From: Nitrosomonadales bacterium
GTDB taxonomy: Bacteria > Pseudomonadota > Gammaproteobacteria > Burkholderiales > Gallionellaceae
Direction of reading: 5' to 3'
NCBI GenBank assembly: GCA_016218415.1
Contig: JACRED010000019.1
Coordinates: forward strand, 1-64,000
Length of the DNA stretch: 64,000 bases
The translations under genes and the position numbers were made by a program. Under the pieces are notes generated by a model. That model saw nothing but the letters and a program-made list of their open reading frames with translations. It was not told where the DNA came from and did no database searches. This document shows, piece by piece, positions 34,901-43,617 of the stretch (position 1 is the stretch's first letter; every line of letters starts with the position of its first letter).

Positions 34901-36919
34901 GGGTTGACCTGCATGCCGGAGACGCTCACGGTGCAAGCCTGCGGCGATGCGGCATGCGGTACGCTCTATACCGGTTCGGTGACCACGACTGTCAACGGAG
35001 TGGGTGCGACTACCTTCAGCGGCGGCACCACCACGGTCAGCTTGCCGGTCACCACGGCAGGCTCCTTCACGCTGGGCGCAACCTTGACGAGCCCGGCGCC
35101 GCAAACCGCTGCACGTTGCTTTAACGGTGTAACCGAGACATGCACGTTGAATTTCTCCGATGCCGGGCTCATTATTTCCACAGTAGCGGATGGAACGGAA
35201 ACGGTCATCCCGAATCAGGTGGCGGGGGTGTTGTCAGGCAACTATGTGCTGCGCGCGGTGAAGAAAAACACGGCCACGAGTGCCTGCACGGCGGCATTGA
35301 CCGGTGCGCAAACGGTCAATCTGGGCTACGAATGCAATGACCCGACCAGTTGCGCAGCAGGTAATCTGTTGAAGGTGAATGGTTTTGCGGTGCAAAGCAA
35401 CGGCAACAATCCGTTCCTGGGTTACAGCTACACCGGCGTCAGCCTGACGTTTGATGCCAACGGCAATACCACCACGCCGATCAGTTTCAGCTACGAGGAT
35501 GTCGGACAAGTCACGTTGCGTATGCAAAAGACCGTTAACGGTGCGGACCTGCTCGGTACTTCCAACGCCTTCATCGTCACACCACATCACTTCGCAGTCG
35601 ATGTGTGCGGCGCCGCAACGGCGGGCGATTGCGCGGCGGGTACGGCTGCGACGCTAACAGATGGCACAGGAGCGGTATTGGCCGTGGCGGGCACGGCATC
35701 CACGCAAACCGGCGCGGCATTCAAGGCGACGGTGCGCTCTATGTCGGCGAACAACAACATCACGCCGAGTTTTGGCACGGCAGGTTCGGCAAATGGTGGA
35801 ACCAGTCCTATTACAGAGACGGTTAATATCACGCACACCTGTGTCGCACCGATCATCGCACCAGCCACGGCCTGCGCGGCGAACGGCACGTTGAGTGGAA
35901 CTCAATCGACTACGCGTAGCGGTTTCGCCAGTGGCGTATCCACCGTAAGCGATTTGACATGGAGCGAAGTCGGGGTGATTACGCTGACTGCGACCAATTC
36001 CAGCTTCATGGGCGCCGGTTCCAGCACCGGTACGAGCGCGAACGCCGGGCGCTTCACGCCGGATCACTTCGATACGTTGGTGGCAGGACAAATGCCCTGT
36101 ACTGCTGATGCAGGGTGTGCAGCACCCGTCACGCAGATGGTTTATTCGGGCCAGGTGTTCAATTCGGTGAGCGTTATGCCCAGGAATGCGAACAACGCCC
36201 AGACCGGCAATTATCAGGGTGCATTTGCCAAGGTTGTAAATTTGAGCGCGGTGGATGTTGCTGGTGGTACGGGTACGCCAGCGGGCGGCAGCGTGATCGG
36301 CACCAATACGGTCGCGGCAACTGCCTTTAACGCGGGTAGCGGCACACTGACAGGTAACCTGGCCGCAAACACCGGCGCACCCGTGTTCACTTTCAATACC
36401 AGTCCCACTGTGCCGACAGATGTGTATGTGCGTGCAATGGACAGTGATGGCGTGACCTCCAAGCGCCCTGCAAATTCTATCGAAGGCGGAGTCAAGGTGG
36501 TGAGTGGCCGCTTCATTGTGGGCAATGTGCACGGCTCGGAATTGCTGCCGTTGCAGATGACTGCGACCGTGCAGTATTGGAACGGCGCCAGCTGGGTGAA
36601 AAGCGCGACCGATAGCGTGACGCCGATCAATACCAATCTCAGCACTGCGGGTGGCAGCATCGTGGCTGCAAATTTCAGCGCGCCGCTGGCTTCCGTCAGC
36701 GTGGCAGCACCCGGTGCCGGAACGGTAGCGGCTGGATTGAGAACCTTTACGCTAAACAAGCCCAATATACCCGGCAGCGTGGACATCAGTCTGAGCGGCC
36801 CCGCTTACCTGCTGGCGGGCAGCAATGGCGCAGGTGTCAATCCGAGCCGGACAGGTCACGCGACGTTTGGCGTGTACAAAGGCGCGAACGAGTTTATCTA
36901 TTTGCGTGAAAACTATTAA
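31979..36919 (+). CDS. mshQ: MshQ-like surface protein 1 with DUF11 repeats
   Basis: 1646 aa from the ATG at 31979 (AGAGG at 31969-31973); an upstream GTG at 31940 is weaker. Signal peptide to LARA (about residue 27). The N-terminal part (to about 320) has a disulfide-rich domain, then about four Ig-like DUF11-type repeats (for example ANLWISKSTGTPSVTSGSAV and ANLQITKTASPSTIQIGGSV). From about residue 955 (LDHIRILHNGTGLTCMPETL) to the end lies the DUF6701 tail typical of MshQ, closing with GVYKGANEFIYLRENY. Probably presented at the MSHA pilus tip or surface as an adhesin; inferred. Confidence 0.9.
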   Translation: MSKWSAGFKPAFVLFLAILLSSPLARADYVGELETTKYFDPDTIALIQSRLPGGLLAGDEISYYIQFTPTNNGGMVGGGGFVTDYIPAGTQVVNAQFVRLNSDGSYTQIAPPGPAAVLPAYVPLYSDTGIFYSTNPKTAVYSNPVSPTITPANGYATIGGGCGGISLPSTTHNAWDSAMVTKFQGAARNTTGTCAAPPAINYNVLGLSPVAGPDSFLTLDSTGVVGPWQRIAYPGSYKGTAKGVASYGSTNACIGGTPTSAGYNLSPSNPLPINTTAVRFAAGKVTVGELFSVRITLKLTSNMPVAGLINNTEVFGGDASLDPGSTAGKDNHWKYHCPAVAVANSNLLLVKQLVGACTGVGCVPAPITAGVVPSAINLKLRYTIQYLNLSGSAQTNVVLKDTFAIGASYVAGSAVQLSGAPIGAPTPSAAPVVLTFPTIASLASGTGGKVQYDVVFVSAPSNNVALINTANMVSTQVPAPGVSSKAIATASTKANLWISKSTGTPSVTSGSAVTYTISIPNNGAASATSVVVKDYLPSAGGTTVNDRFSYLSLASATITTSAGVVSNVVPTVASGAVAAAAPYTGLNREQVTFTLPAATAIPAGGKLTITFNATVGSNVPASTTPYLNDANVGYVGGATATSLSETIGTAPVTVTAPMSLTAKVDCVYAGAVCVPYTSGTIAPLSKIKYKLSYSNISAAALSTLVLTNTLPANTSYVAGTTIRDGAAIANPGIAGQVLTFATLATLNSGATGYVSFDVQLGAGVTNGTDIINTAKITASTFPAGVTVSVTTSVRDQANLQITKTASPSTIQIGGSVTYTITVTNTGNAPASGIKIYDELPFVGATADPLLRFNFVANSDAFNLTNTSGNSTLNFTGHTLATTVPPTFSGYTGQTNRQEVLWTFVAVKELASGDSFTLTYTATAGANIPASATPYNSDVQAQYISATNTMYSSAASTAPVTIGGLDHIRILHNGTGLTCMPETLTVQACGDAACGTLYTGSVTTTVNGVGATTFSGGTTTVSLPVTTAGSFTLGATLTSPAPQTAARCFNGVTETCTLNFSDAGLIISTVADGTETVIPNQVAGVLSGNYVLRAVKKNTATSACTAALTGAQTVNLGYECNDPTSCAAGNLLKVNGFAVQSNGNNPFLGYSYTGVSLTFDANGNTTTPISFSYEDVGQVTLRMQKTVNGADLLGTSNAFIVTPHHFAVDVCGAATAGDCAAGTAATLTDGTGAVLAVAGTASTQTGAAFKATVRSMSANNNITPSFGTAGSANGGTSPITETVNITHTCVAPIIAPATACAANGTLSGTQSTTRSGFASGVSTVSDLTWSEVGVITLTATNSSFMGAGSSTGTSANAGRFTPDHFDTLVAGQMPCTADAGCAAPVTQMVYSGQVFNSVSVMPRNANNAQTGNYQGAFAKVVNLSAVDVAGGTGTPAGGSVIGTNTVAATAFNAGSGTLTGNLAANTGAPVFTFNTSPTVPTDVYVRAMDSDGVTSKRPANSIEGGVKVVSGRFIVGNVHGSELLPLQMTATVQYWNGASWVKSATDSVTPINTNLSTAGGSIVAANFSAPLASVSVAAPGAGTVAAGLRTFTLNKPNIPGSVDISLSGPAYLLAGSNGAGVNPSRTGHATFGVYKGANEFIYLRENY

Positions 36920-36939
36920 AACGGCGTAGCCGTTTTAAT
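36915..36939 (+). terminator. Hairpin after first mshQ
   Basis: ATTAAAACGGC GTA GCCGTTTTAAT, an 11-bp perfect stem that includes the stop codon, with T4 inside the right arm. A related hairpin, AAACGGC GAT GCCGCTTT with one bulge (40706-40723), follows the second mshQ, and the next bases (GGTTGC) also agree, so the flank was duplicated together with the gene tail. Confidence 0.6.
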
Positions 36940-37001
36940 GGTTGCGGGAACTGGAGTTTCCGTGTGTCCTGCGGACATACGTGCAGCCGGGAGGAATGTA
37001 T

Positions 37002-40000
37002 ATGGGTACCCCGAACAAATATATTCCGGCAGGATGGGCAGGTTTGCTGTTCATCAGCGCCCTGATGTTCAGCATCCAGGATGCGCGGGCGGTTATCGCT
37101 TTTCGCGCCGCGTCTTTCGCCGGAGTGCGTTCGGCGACGATCAGCTACCAGGCTACCGGTACTGTGGTCAGTGCGGCCAGCGGCAACGTTACGCCGACTT
37201 TGTCGAGCGTCAGCCTGAACAACCTGCTTATCTGTCTGGTGGAGCAACACGACAACGTTGCCATCAGTTTCCCCGCCGGGTGGACGCAGCTGTATTCCAT
37301 CAGCACGACCGCGACGCACCGCGCGGCGGGATACTACAAAATATCCGCCGCTGCCGAAGCCAATCCGCTGATCACCCACCCGGGCGGCAACAGCATCACC
37401 GCGCGCTGTTCGACGTTCCGCGGCGTGGACCCCGGCAATCCGCTGGACGTGGCCTATGCGGCGCAATATGCGGCGAGTTCCACCAGCGTCACTTCCGGCA
37501 GCGTGACCACGTTGAGCGCGAACGACTGGATGCTGTACGCGATGCACATTGCCAACAGTCCCACCATCACCGTTGCGCCCGGCGGGACGGGCGGCGTGAC
37601 CTGGACGCAGCGTTATTACAGTTCAACCACGCTGGGGCTGGATTCGGCGGTCGGACTGTATACCGGTCCCAAGGCCGTCGCCGGTGCAGTGGGCCCGATC
37701 ACTTCCACTGTTTCACTTGCGTCGGAAAACCATGGTGTGCTGATGGCGCTGCGCAACGGCAGCCGTCTTTCCATCCCGTTGCCGGCCGGAACGGTGGCGG
37801 GCGACGTGATGATCGCCGCCGTCGCCACCACGCCCAGCACCGTGACCATTACAGCGCCAGCCGGATGGACGCTGATCCAGACGGTCACCCAGGCGACTGC
37901 CACCAGCAACCGCGTCGCCACCTATTACCGCGTGGCGACCGCAAGCGAACCGGCGAGTTATTCCTGGACATTCAGCACCACCCACAGCGGTGCGGCGGGC
38001 GGTATCGTGAGTTACAGCGGAGTGGACAACACCGCGCCGGTCGACGTCAGCGCAGGCGCAGCCACGGCCAGTGCGCTGACCCACACCGCCCCTGGCATCA
38101 CCACCGCCGCGGCCGGCGACATGCTGGTGACGGTGCATGAATACGCCAGCGGCCGCAGCTGGACACCGCCGGCAGGCATGACCGAGCGTGTGGACATCGC
38201 TTCGCGTTCCGCCAGCAACAACGGCATTACGCTGGAGATGAACGAACTGTTGCTGGGTGCGGCGGGAGCGACCGGCGCGAAGACAGCCACGGCTTCTGCC
38301 GCTGCCGATACCGGCGCCACCGTTTCCATCGCGTTGCGGCCGGCGGTGACGGCGCCGCACCACATCCGTATCGAGCACGATGGCTCGGCCTCCAATTGCG
38401 CGCCGGAGACGATCACCATCAAGGCCTGCGCCAATGCGGCCTGTACTGCGCCGCATTTCACGCTCGGTAATGTGACCGGCATCACCCTTGCGGCGACCGG
38501 CACAGGAGTAGTCTGGACGCCGGCCAACCCGCAAACCATATCGGCGGCGGGCGGCGGTATCAATAGCGGCATTACCCTGGCCCGCGGCAATGCCGGAACC
38601 GCCACGCTGTCCATCACCGGCACGCCGAGCCCGGCGCCAGGCGCAGCTTACGAGTGCTACAACACCGCAACCGGCACCAGCGGCGATTGCGGCCTGGTGT
38701 TTTCCGACATCCTTTCGTTCGATGTGCTCAACCAGACAGCAGGCACCCCGCAAGTCGTCAATATGACGGTCTGCGCGTCCAGTTTTGCAAGCACTACGCG
38801 CACCGTGAAGTTCTGGTCCACCTATGTGAATCCGGCAACCGGCACGTTGGCCGGGAAGGTCGTCGCGGGCACCGGCAATGCCGATTGCGCAACGGGTTAT
38901 TCCGCATTGGGCACGGCCTCCGCAACACCCACTTCGTTGAATCTCGCGTTCGGCGCCGGCACTTCGCCGCAGGCAACCTTCAGCCTGTGCTATCCGGACG
39001 TGGGGCAGGTGAAGCTGGATGCGCGTTACGATGGCGCAGCCGGCAATACGCCGCCGGATGCCGGTGTGGTCAAACTGGGCGGCGACAATTTCATCGCCAA
39101 GCCGGATCACTTCAGCGTGTCGGCGATCAAGTGCACCACGGCGAATGCGGCCAATTGCGGTGTCGGCGCACTGGCGATGCCCACTCCCGGCGACAACCCC
39201 GCCGCCGCCGATGCCACGGGCGGCTCCTTTATGCGGGCGGGCGATGCGATGGCGGCCGCGACGCGCTTCTCTGCCACGATCACGGCCAGGAACGCACTCA
39301 ATGCGGTTACACCAAACTTTGGACGGGAAAACGCGCCGGGGCCGGAAGGCGTCAGGCTGACTTCGGTGCTGGTCGCACCGGGTGGCGGGGTATCCGGCCT
39401 GCTGACCTGCAAGGCTTCGGCGACAGCCTGCATCGTGCCCGGCGGAGCGGCGAACTTTACCGGCGGCGCGACCACCATCACCGATCTGGCCTGGGATGAG
39501 GTGGGCATCATCACGCTGTTGCCTGTGATCGGTGATGCCGACTATCTGGGCACCGGGGCGCTCGCTACACCCACTGCCAGCGGTAACATCGGACGTTTCA
39601 CACCGGATCATTTCGAGGTCAACCCGGATGCGGTGTATCCTGTCCTCGTGCGCGCCGACATGACGCAGGCGACAGCGAACGCAACGGGAACAACCGCCCC
39701 CGCTACGGTGATCGACGTGGACGATACGACGGGTTTCAGTGTGGGCGGCAAGGTGCGCATCCCCGGTGCCGGCGTGGCAGGCGCGGCGTTCACCGCGACG
39801 GTTACTGCGGTCGATAGCATCGGGCTGACGCTGACCCTGGACACCGCGATAGCGACTACCCTGAATGGCGGCGAGAGCGTGATCTCGGAGTGGGGCAGCT
39901 ACATCGGAGAAATGATGAAGGCGCAATTTACGCTCACCGCGCTGGATCGTAATGGCAATACCACGCAGAATTACGCATATTCCGCCACAACCGCGAATAA

Positions 40001-40706
40001 CTACGCCAAACTCGATCCGACGGCAGCAGGCAATCCCCTGGGCTTGGGGGCGGTGGATACGGCAGGGCCGACCTACAATCTGCCGCTGGATACTTCATTG
40101 TCCGCAAGCGGCAATTTTGCCGCCGGCAGCGCGGCGATTAGCGCGCCGCTGGCCGTGACGCGCGGTGCTGTCGCCGTCGGCCCATATAACGCAGTGAAAT
40201 TTGGCATCGCGCCCACCGATGCGGACGGCGTCAAAATGAACGCATACGACCTGGGCGTGTTCGGCGCCGCAGCCGATCACGCCAGCATCATGGATACGCT
40301 CGTGCAGAATGTGGTTGCGGCCCGCTATGGACGCATGAAGGTGGCGAATGGCTACGGTTCGGACCTGCTGTCGCTGCCGGTTGAACTGACTGCACAGTAC
40401 TGGAACGGGGCAACATACGTTACCAATGCGGAAGACAACGATACGCTGCTGACAGTTGCCGATATCTCGCTGGGCAATTATCAGCGCAAGGCAGGAGATA
40501 CATGGACGACCACAATCGGTGACATTGCCAATGCGGGAATCGCGACGTGGCAAGCTGTCCTGACCAAGCCGGCAGGGACCATCAGCGGCAAGGGCAGCGT
40601 GGACGTTTCGACCAATGCGCCGTCCTATCTGCCCGGAACGGGCCGCGCGACGTTTGGTGTATACAAGGGCGCGAATGAGTTCATTTTCCTGCGCGAAGAC
40701 TACTGA
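37002..40706 (+). CDS. MshQ-like surface protein 2 with a different head
   Basis: 1234 aa from the ATG at 37002, placed 7 bases after GAGG (36991-36994); an ATG at 36996 is too close. Signal peptide to QDARA. The head (about 30-450) has two repeats of a beta-sandwich unit (NNLLICLVEQHDNVAISFPA...GWTQLY and AGDVMIAAVATTPSTVTITAPAGWTLIQ, each followed by a YY-RVA/KISAA...FRGVD or YSGVD strand). From PHHIRIEHDGSASNCAPET onward it matches the DUF6701 tail of the preceding gene, ending GVYKGANEFIFLREDY. It is a tail-sharing paralog with a replaced binding head. Confidence 0.88.
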   Translation: MGTPNKYIPAGWAGLLFISALMFSIQDARAVIAFRAASFAGVRSATISYQATGTVVSAASGNVTPTLSSVSLNNLLICLVEQHDNVAISFPAGWTQLYSISTTATHRAAGYYKISAAAEANPLITHPGGNSITARCSTFRGVDPGNPLDVAYAAQYAASSTSVTSGSVTTLSANDWMLYAMHIANSPTITVAPGGTGGVTWTQRYYSSTTLGLDSAVGLYTGPKAVAGAVGPITSTVSLASENHGVLMALRNGSRLSIPLPAGTVAGDVMIAAVATTPSTVTITAPAGWTLIQTVTQATATSNRVATYYRVATASEPASYSWTFSTTHSGAAGGIVSYSGVDNTAPVDVSAGAATASALTHTAPGITTAAAGDMLVTVHEYASGRSWTPPAGMTERVDIASRSASNNGITLEMNELLLGAAGATGAKTATASAAADTGATVSIALRPAVTAPHHIRIEHDGSASNCAPETITIKACANAACTAPHFTLGNVTGITLAATGTGVVWTPANPQTISAAGGGINSGITLARGNAGTATLSITGTPSPAPGAAYECYNTATGTSGDCGLVFSDILSFDVLNQTAGTPQVVNMTVCASSFASTTRTVKFWSTYVNPATGTLAGKVVAGTGNADCATGYSALGTASATPTSLNLAFGAGTSPQATFSLCYPDVGQVKLDARYDGAAGNTPPDAGVVKLGGDNFIAKPDHFSVSAIKCTTANAANCGVGALAMPTPGDNPAAADATGGSFMRAGDAMAAATRFSATITARNALNAVTPNFGRENAPGPEGVRLTSVLVAPGGGVSGLLTCKASATACIVPGGAANFTGGATTITDLAWDEVGIITLLPVIGDADYLGTGALATPTASGNIGRFTPDHFEVNPDAVYPVLVRADMTQATANATGTTAPATVIDVDDTTGFSVGGKVRIPGAGVAGAAFTATVTAVDSIGLTLTLDTAIATTLNGGESVISEWGSYIGEMMKAQFTLTALDRNGNTTQNYAYSATTANNYAKLDPTAAGNPLGLGAVDTAGPTYNLPLDTSLSASGNFAAGSAAISAPLAVTRGAVAVGPYNAVKFGIAPTDADGVKMNAYDLGVFGAAADHASIMDTLVQNVVAARYGRMKVANGYGSDLLSLPVELTAQYWNGATYVTNAEDNDTLLTVADISLGNYQRKAGDTWTTTIGDIANAGIATWQAVLTKPAGTISGKGSVDVSTNAPSYLPGTGRATFGVYKGANEFIFLREDY

Positions 40707-40831
40707 AACGGCGATGCCGCTTTAGCGGTTGCTACACCGAGTCAATATTGTCGAGGAGGCGTATTGGGGCGATTTCAGTGCCCAGTTCCGGCGCGGGAAT
40801 AGGCGGACCGCCAGTTTTTATAAAAATATCA

Positions 40832-40860
40832 TTGACTCCAGTGAGTTATTGAACTATCTT
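40832..40860 (+). promoter_or_regulatory. Candidate sigma70 promoter for mshI-N
   Basis: TTGACT (40832-40837), 17-bp spacer, TATCTT (40855-40860): 5/6 and 4/6 matches to consensus. Predicted start near 40867, so the leader before mshI would be only 4-13 bases. The rest of the 164-bp gap after mshQ2 holds the hairpin at 40706-40723. Confidence 0.45.
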
Positions 40861-40870
40861 CACGCTAATT

Positions 40871-41832
40871 ATGGGGATCATGAATATTTCCAAGCTGTTC
40901 AAGACGCAAAGCCGTGACGCCGGTTGGTTTGCTATCGTGAGCGGGGAGCGCGGATTTTTTCTGGCCCAAGTCAATCTGGATGCGCCGATGCCGAGCGTGT
41001 CGCGCTGCGAATACATTGAGACCGGTGAGGTGTCGTCAGCGCAACTGGACAAGATCAGGCACAGCGCAAACATCGCGAATCATAATTTCACCACGCTGTT
41101 GTCCCCGGGCGAATATCAGATGCTGCTGGTGGATGCGCCCAATGTTCCCGTCAACGAATTGAAGACGGCGATACGCTGGAAAATCAAGGATGGCCTGAAT
41201 TATCACATCGACGATGCGACCGTGGATGTGCTGCAGATTCCCGCCGGCAAGTACGGATCGGATCGGATCGCGCGCAGTCGCTGTACGCGATCGCTGCGTC
41301 CAACGAGACCATACAGAAACGCATCACGTTGTTCGAGCAGGCCAGGATCGAGCTGGATGTGATCGATATCCCGGAAATGGCGCAGCGCAACATCGCAGCA
41401 TTGTTCGAGCAGAGTGATCGCGCGCTGGTGTTGCTGGCATTCGATGACAACGGCGGGCTGATGACTTTTACGTCCAAGGGCGAGTTGCTGCTGGCGCGGC
41501 GCATCGAGATCACCGCAGGCCAGTTGCAGGATGCCAATGAGCAATTGCGTCAGCAGTACCGTGACCGCGTCGAATTGGAGTTGCAGCGCTCGCTGGATTA
41601 TTTCGACCGGCAATACAATCATCTGCCGGTCAGCCGCGTGCTGGTGTGCGTGCCCGAGGATGCCGGCATGGTGGATTTGCTGGCGGAAGCGGTGGAGGCC
41701 AAAGTGGAGCGGCTGGATTTATCCCAAGTCATGGACATCAGCAAAGCCCCCGCGCTGGCGGACAGCGAGTTTGTCGCGAGAGCTTTGCCGGCGCTGGGTG
41801 CGGCGTTACGGCACGAGAAACGGACGCTATGA
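40871..41832 (+). pseudogene. mshI: mshI, interrupted by a frameshift in a pentanucleotide array
   Basis: MshI-like (PilM-like cytoplasmic) protein in two frames. 40871-41254 encodes the N-terminal part (MNISKLFKTQSRDAGWFAIV to QIPAGKYGSD); ATG at 40880 is an alternative start. Translation in that frame ends at 41362. From about 41260 the downstream frame gives AQSLYAIAASNETIQKRITL, FEQARIELDVIDIPEMAQRN and so on to 41832. The switch lies in GGATC repeated three times (41255-41269). Removing one 5-bp unit joins the frames as KYGSDRAQSLYAIAA, restoring about 318 residues. Either phase-variable, a recent mutation, or an assembly error. Stop overlaps the next gene (ATGA). Confidence 0.88.
41255..41270. 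repeat. (GGATC)3 tandem repeat in mshI
   Basis: Three perfect GGATC units plus one G. With two units the mshI frame is continuous; with three, as here, it is shifted. Arrays of 5-bp units are known substrates for slipped-strand mispairing, although three copies is short for a phase-variable switch. Confidence 0.9.
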
Positions 41833-42470
41833 GCCAGCAGATCAATCTGTTCAACCCGATCTTTCTGAAACAGCGCAAATATTTGTCGCTGGTGACGATG
41901 CTTCAGGCGCTGGGCCTGATCGTGCTGGGTTCGCTGCTTTTTTACGGTTACGCGCTGTATCAGGTAGGACAACTCAAGAAGCAGTCCGAGGAAAGCACCA
42001 GGCGTTTCAATGCAGAACAGGCCCGCCTGGCGCGCTTTGCGGCTGAATTTTCCCCGCAGCAGGCGAATCAATTGTTGCAGGACGAGATCCGGCGGCTGGA
42101 GAAGGAGCTGGCCGAGCAGACCATGATGGTCGACACCCTGAAGTCGGGTTCGGTGGGTAATACCACCGGTTATTCGCAATACATGCAGGCATTTTCGCGC
42201 CAGGTGGTGCAGGGTTTGTGGCTGACCGGATTCAAGGTGACCGGGGATGCGGCGCAGATCAGTTTGAGCGGCGGTGTGCTGGATCCGGAGTTGCTGCCGA
42301 TCTACATTCAGCGGTTGCGCAGGGAGCAGGTCATGCAGGGCAAGTCATTCTCTGCCTTGCAGATGCAGCAATCCAAGGTGGATCCCGCGAAGGATAGCAA
42401 AGCTGCCGTTGCGGCGCGGTATGTTGAATTCACGATACGTTCGATTACCGAACCCGAGGTGAAGAAATGA
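41829..42470 (+). CDS. PilN-like MSHA assembly protein (MshI2)
   Basis: 213 aa. Short cytoplasmic start MSQQINLFNPIFLKQRKYLS with the INL-N motif that in PilN binds PilM, one membrane segment (about 23-45), a coiled coil (about 47-95) and a periplasmic ferredoxin-like domain (about 105-213). It takes the place of the second mshI gene in known loci. Four-base overlaps couple it to mshI upstream and mshJ downstream. Confidence 0.88.
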   Translation: MSQQINLFNPIFLKQRKYLSLVTMLQALGLIVLGSLLFYGYALYQVGQLKKQSEESTRRFNAEQARLARFAAEFSPQQANQLLQDEIRRLEKELAEQTMMVDTLKSGSVGNTTGYSQYMQAFSRQVVQGLWLTGFKVTGDAAQISLSGGVLDPELLPIYIQRLRREQVMQGKSFSALQMQQSKVDPAKDSKAAVAARYVEFTIRSITEPEVKK

Positions 42471-43177
42471 AGCGCTACTGGGAATTGGCGCGCACCAGGA
42501 TAGACGATATGTCGTTGCGCGAACGCGCGATGATTTTTGCCGCTGCCGGTTTTGTGGTGATCTCGCTGATCAATTCCCTGCTGCTCGATCCCCTGCTGGC
42601 AAAGCAGAAAATATTGTCCACACAAGTGGTGCAGCAACAGGAAAAAATGAAGGAGTTGCAGGCGACGATAGAATCGCTATTGCAGGCCAAGCGTGACGAT
42701 GAATCATCGCCGATGCGTGCGCGTTCCGTGGAGCTCAAACAGCAATTGCAGGAACTCGACGATTATTTGCAGAACCGCCGTAGCCGCCTGGTCGAACCCG
42801 ACAAGATGGCAGACCTGCTGAAGCAGGTGCTGGGCAAGAATAGCGGGTTGCAACTGGTTGAGCTCGCGACGCTGCCGGTCGGGCTGCTGATCGAGAAGCC
42901 CAAGGCGGCGGACGTCGTCGAAAAACCTGCGGCAACGCCGCATGTTGATGAAGGTCAGGACCAGCCCGGCGCGCAAAAACAGATATTCAAGCATGGCGTG
43001 AAAATCAGCGTGCGCGGCAATTACCTCGATCTGATGCGTTATGTAGGCGCGCTGGAGAAGATGCCCGCGCAAATGTTCTGGGGGGAAGTGAGCTTGAGCG
43101 TCGATCAATATCCCAATTCGGTGCTGACGCTGACTTTGTATACCCTGAGTCTGGATAAAAAATGGCTGACGGTATGA
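42467..43177 (+). CDS. mshJ: MSHA biogenesis protein MshJ (PilO-like)
   Basis: 236 aa. Cytoplasmic N-terminus RIDDMSLRERAMIFAAAGFV with a membrane segment at about 21-42, long coiled coil (about 50-100) and a C-terminal periplasmic alpha/beta domain (about 165-236, VKISVRGNYLDLMRYVGALE). With the PilN-like protein it forms the inner-membrane alignment complex. Confidence 0.9.
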   Translation: MKRYWELARTRIDDMSLRERAMIFAAAGFVVISLINSLLLDPLLAKQKILSTQVVQQQEKMKELQATIESLLQAKRDDESSPMRARSVELKQQLQELDDYLQNRRSRLVEPDKMADLLKQVLGKNSGLQLVELATLPVGLLIEKPKAADVVEKPAATPHVDEGQDQPGAQKQIFKHGVKISVRGNYLDLMRYVGALEKMPAQMFWGEVSLSVDQYPNSVLTLTLYTLSLDKKWLTV

Positions 43178-43617
43178 TGCGCAATCTGCTTGCTTTAACC
43201 ATCTCGCTGTACTCTGTTGTCGCAACCGCAGCAGATTTTCCCGACCCCACCCGTCCACCGTCCTGGATAGCAGGCGCTGATTTTGGCGGGGTACCCGGTT
43301 CGGGCATGCCCGGGCAGGGGCAGACCCAGAACCGCCGGACAGGCTTGCAATCCACGATTATTTCCGGCGCGCGTCGCGCTGCGATCATCGACGGCAAGAC
43401 TGTCGAACTGGGCGAAAAACACGGCAATGCCCAGTTGATCGAAGTGAACGAAGGCAGCGTAGTGCTGCGCACCGCCCAAACCCGTCGGGTGCTGTCGCTT
43501 TTCCCCGACGTGAAGATGACGCAGAAAGAAATTAAAACCAGAAAGACATCGCCCGAAAGCGGGGCGCGACCTGTTGAAACCAGCGCAATGCCGGACGCGC
43601 AGAAGGAGAAGAAATGA
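43174..43617 (+). CDS. mshK: MSHA biogenesis protein MshK
   Basis: 147 aa from the ATG at 43174, which overlaps the mshJ stop; an ATG at 43162 is also possible. Signal peptide MMRNLLALTISLYSVVATAA, then the DFPDPTRPP motif and LQSTIISGARRAAIIDGKTV typical of GspB/MshK proteins, which act in the periplasm near the secretin. Lysine-rich C-terminal tail. ATGA overlap with mshL. Confidence 0.88.
   Translation: MMRNLLALTISLYSVVATAADFPDPTRPPSWIAGADFGGVPGSGMPGQGQTQNRRTGLQSTIISGARRAAIIDGKTVELGEKHGNAQLIEVNEGSVVLRTAQTRRVLSLFPDVKMTQKEIKTRKTSPESGARPVETSAMPDAQKEKK

Noticed and set aside
33000..36000. Suspected tandem DNA repeat in mshQ1
   Set aside because: The repeats are protein-level DUF11-type domains with diverged DNA, not a satellite or CRISPR array.
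40729..40917. 62-codon reading frame between mshQ2 and mshI
   Set aside because: No family resemblance, overlaps the promoter candidate and the mshI start, and codon use is unlike genes.
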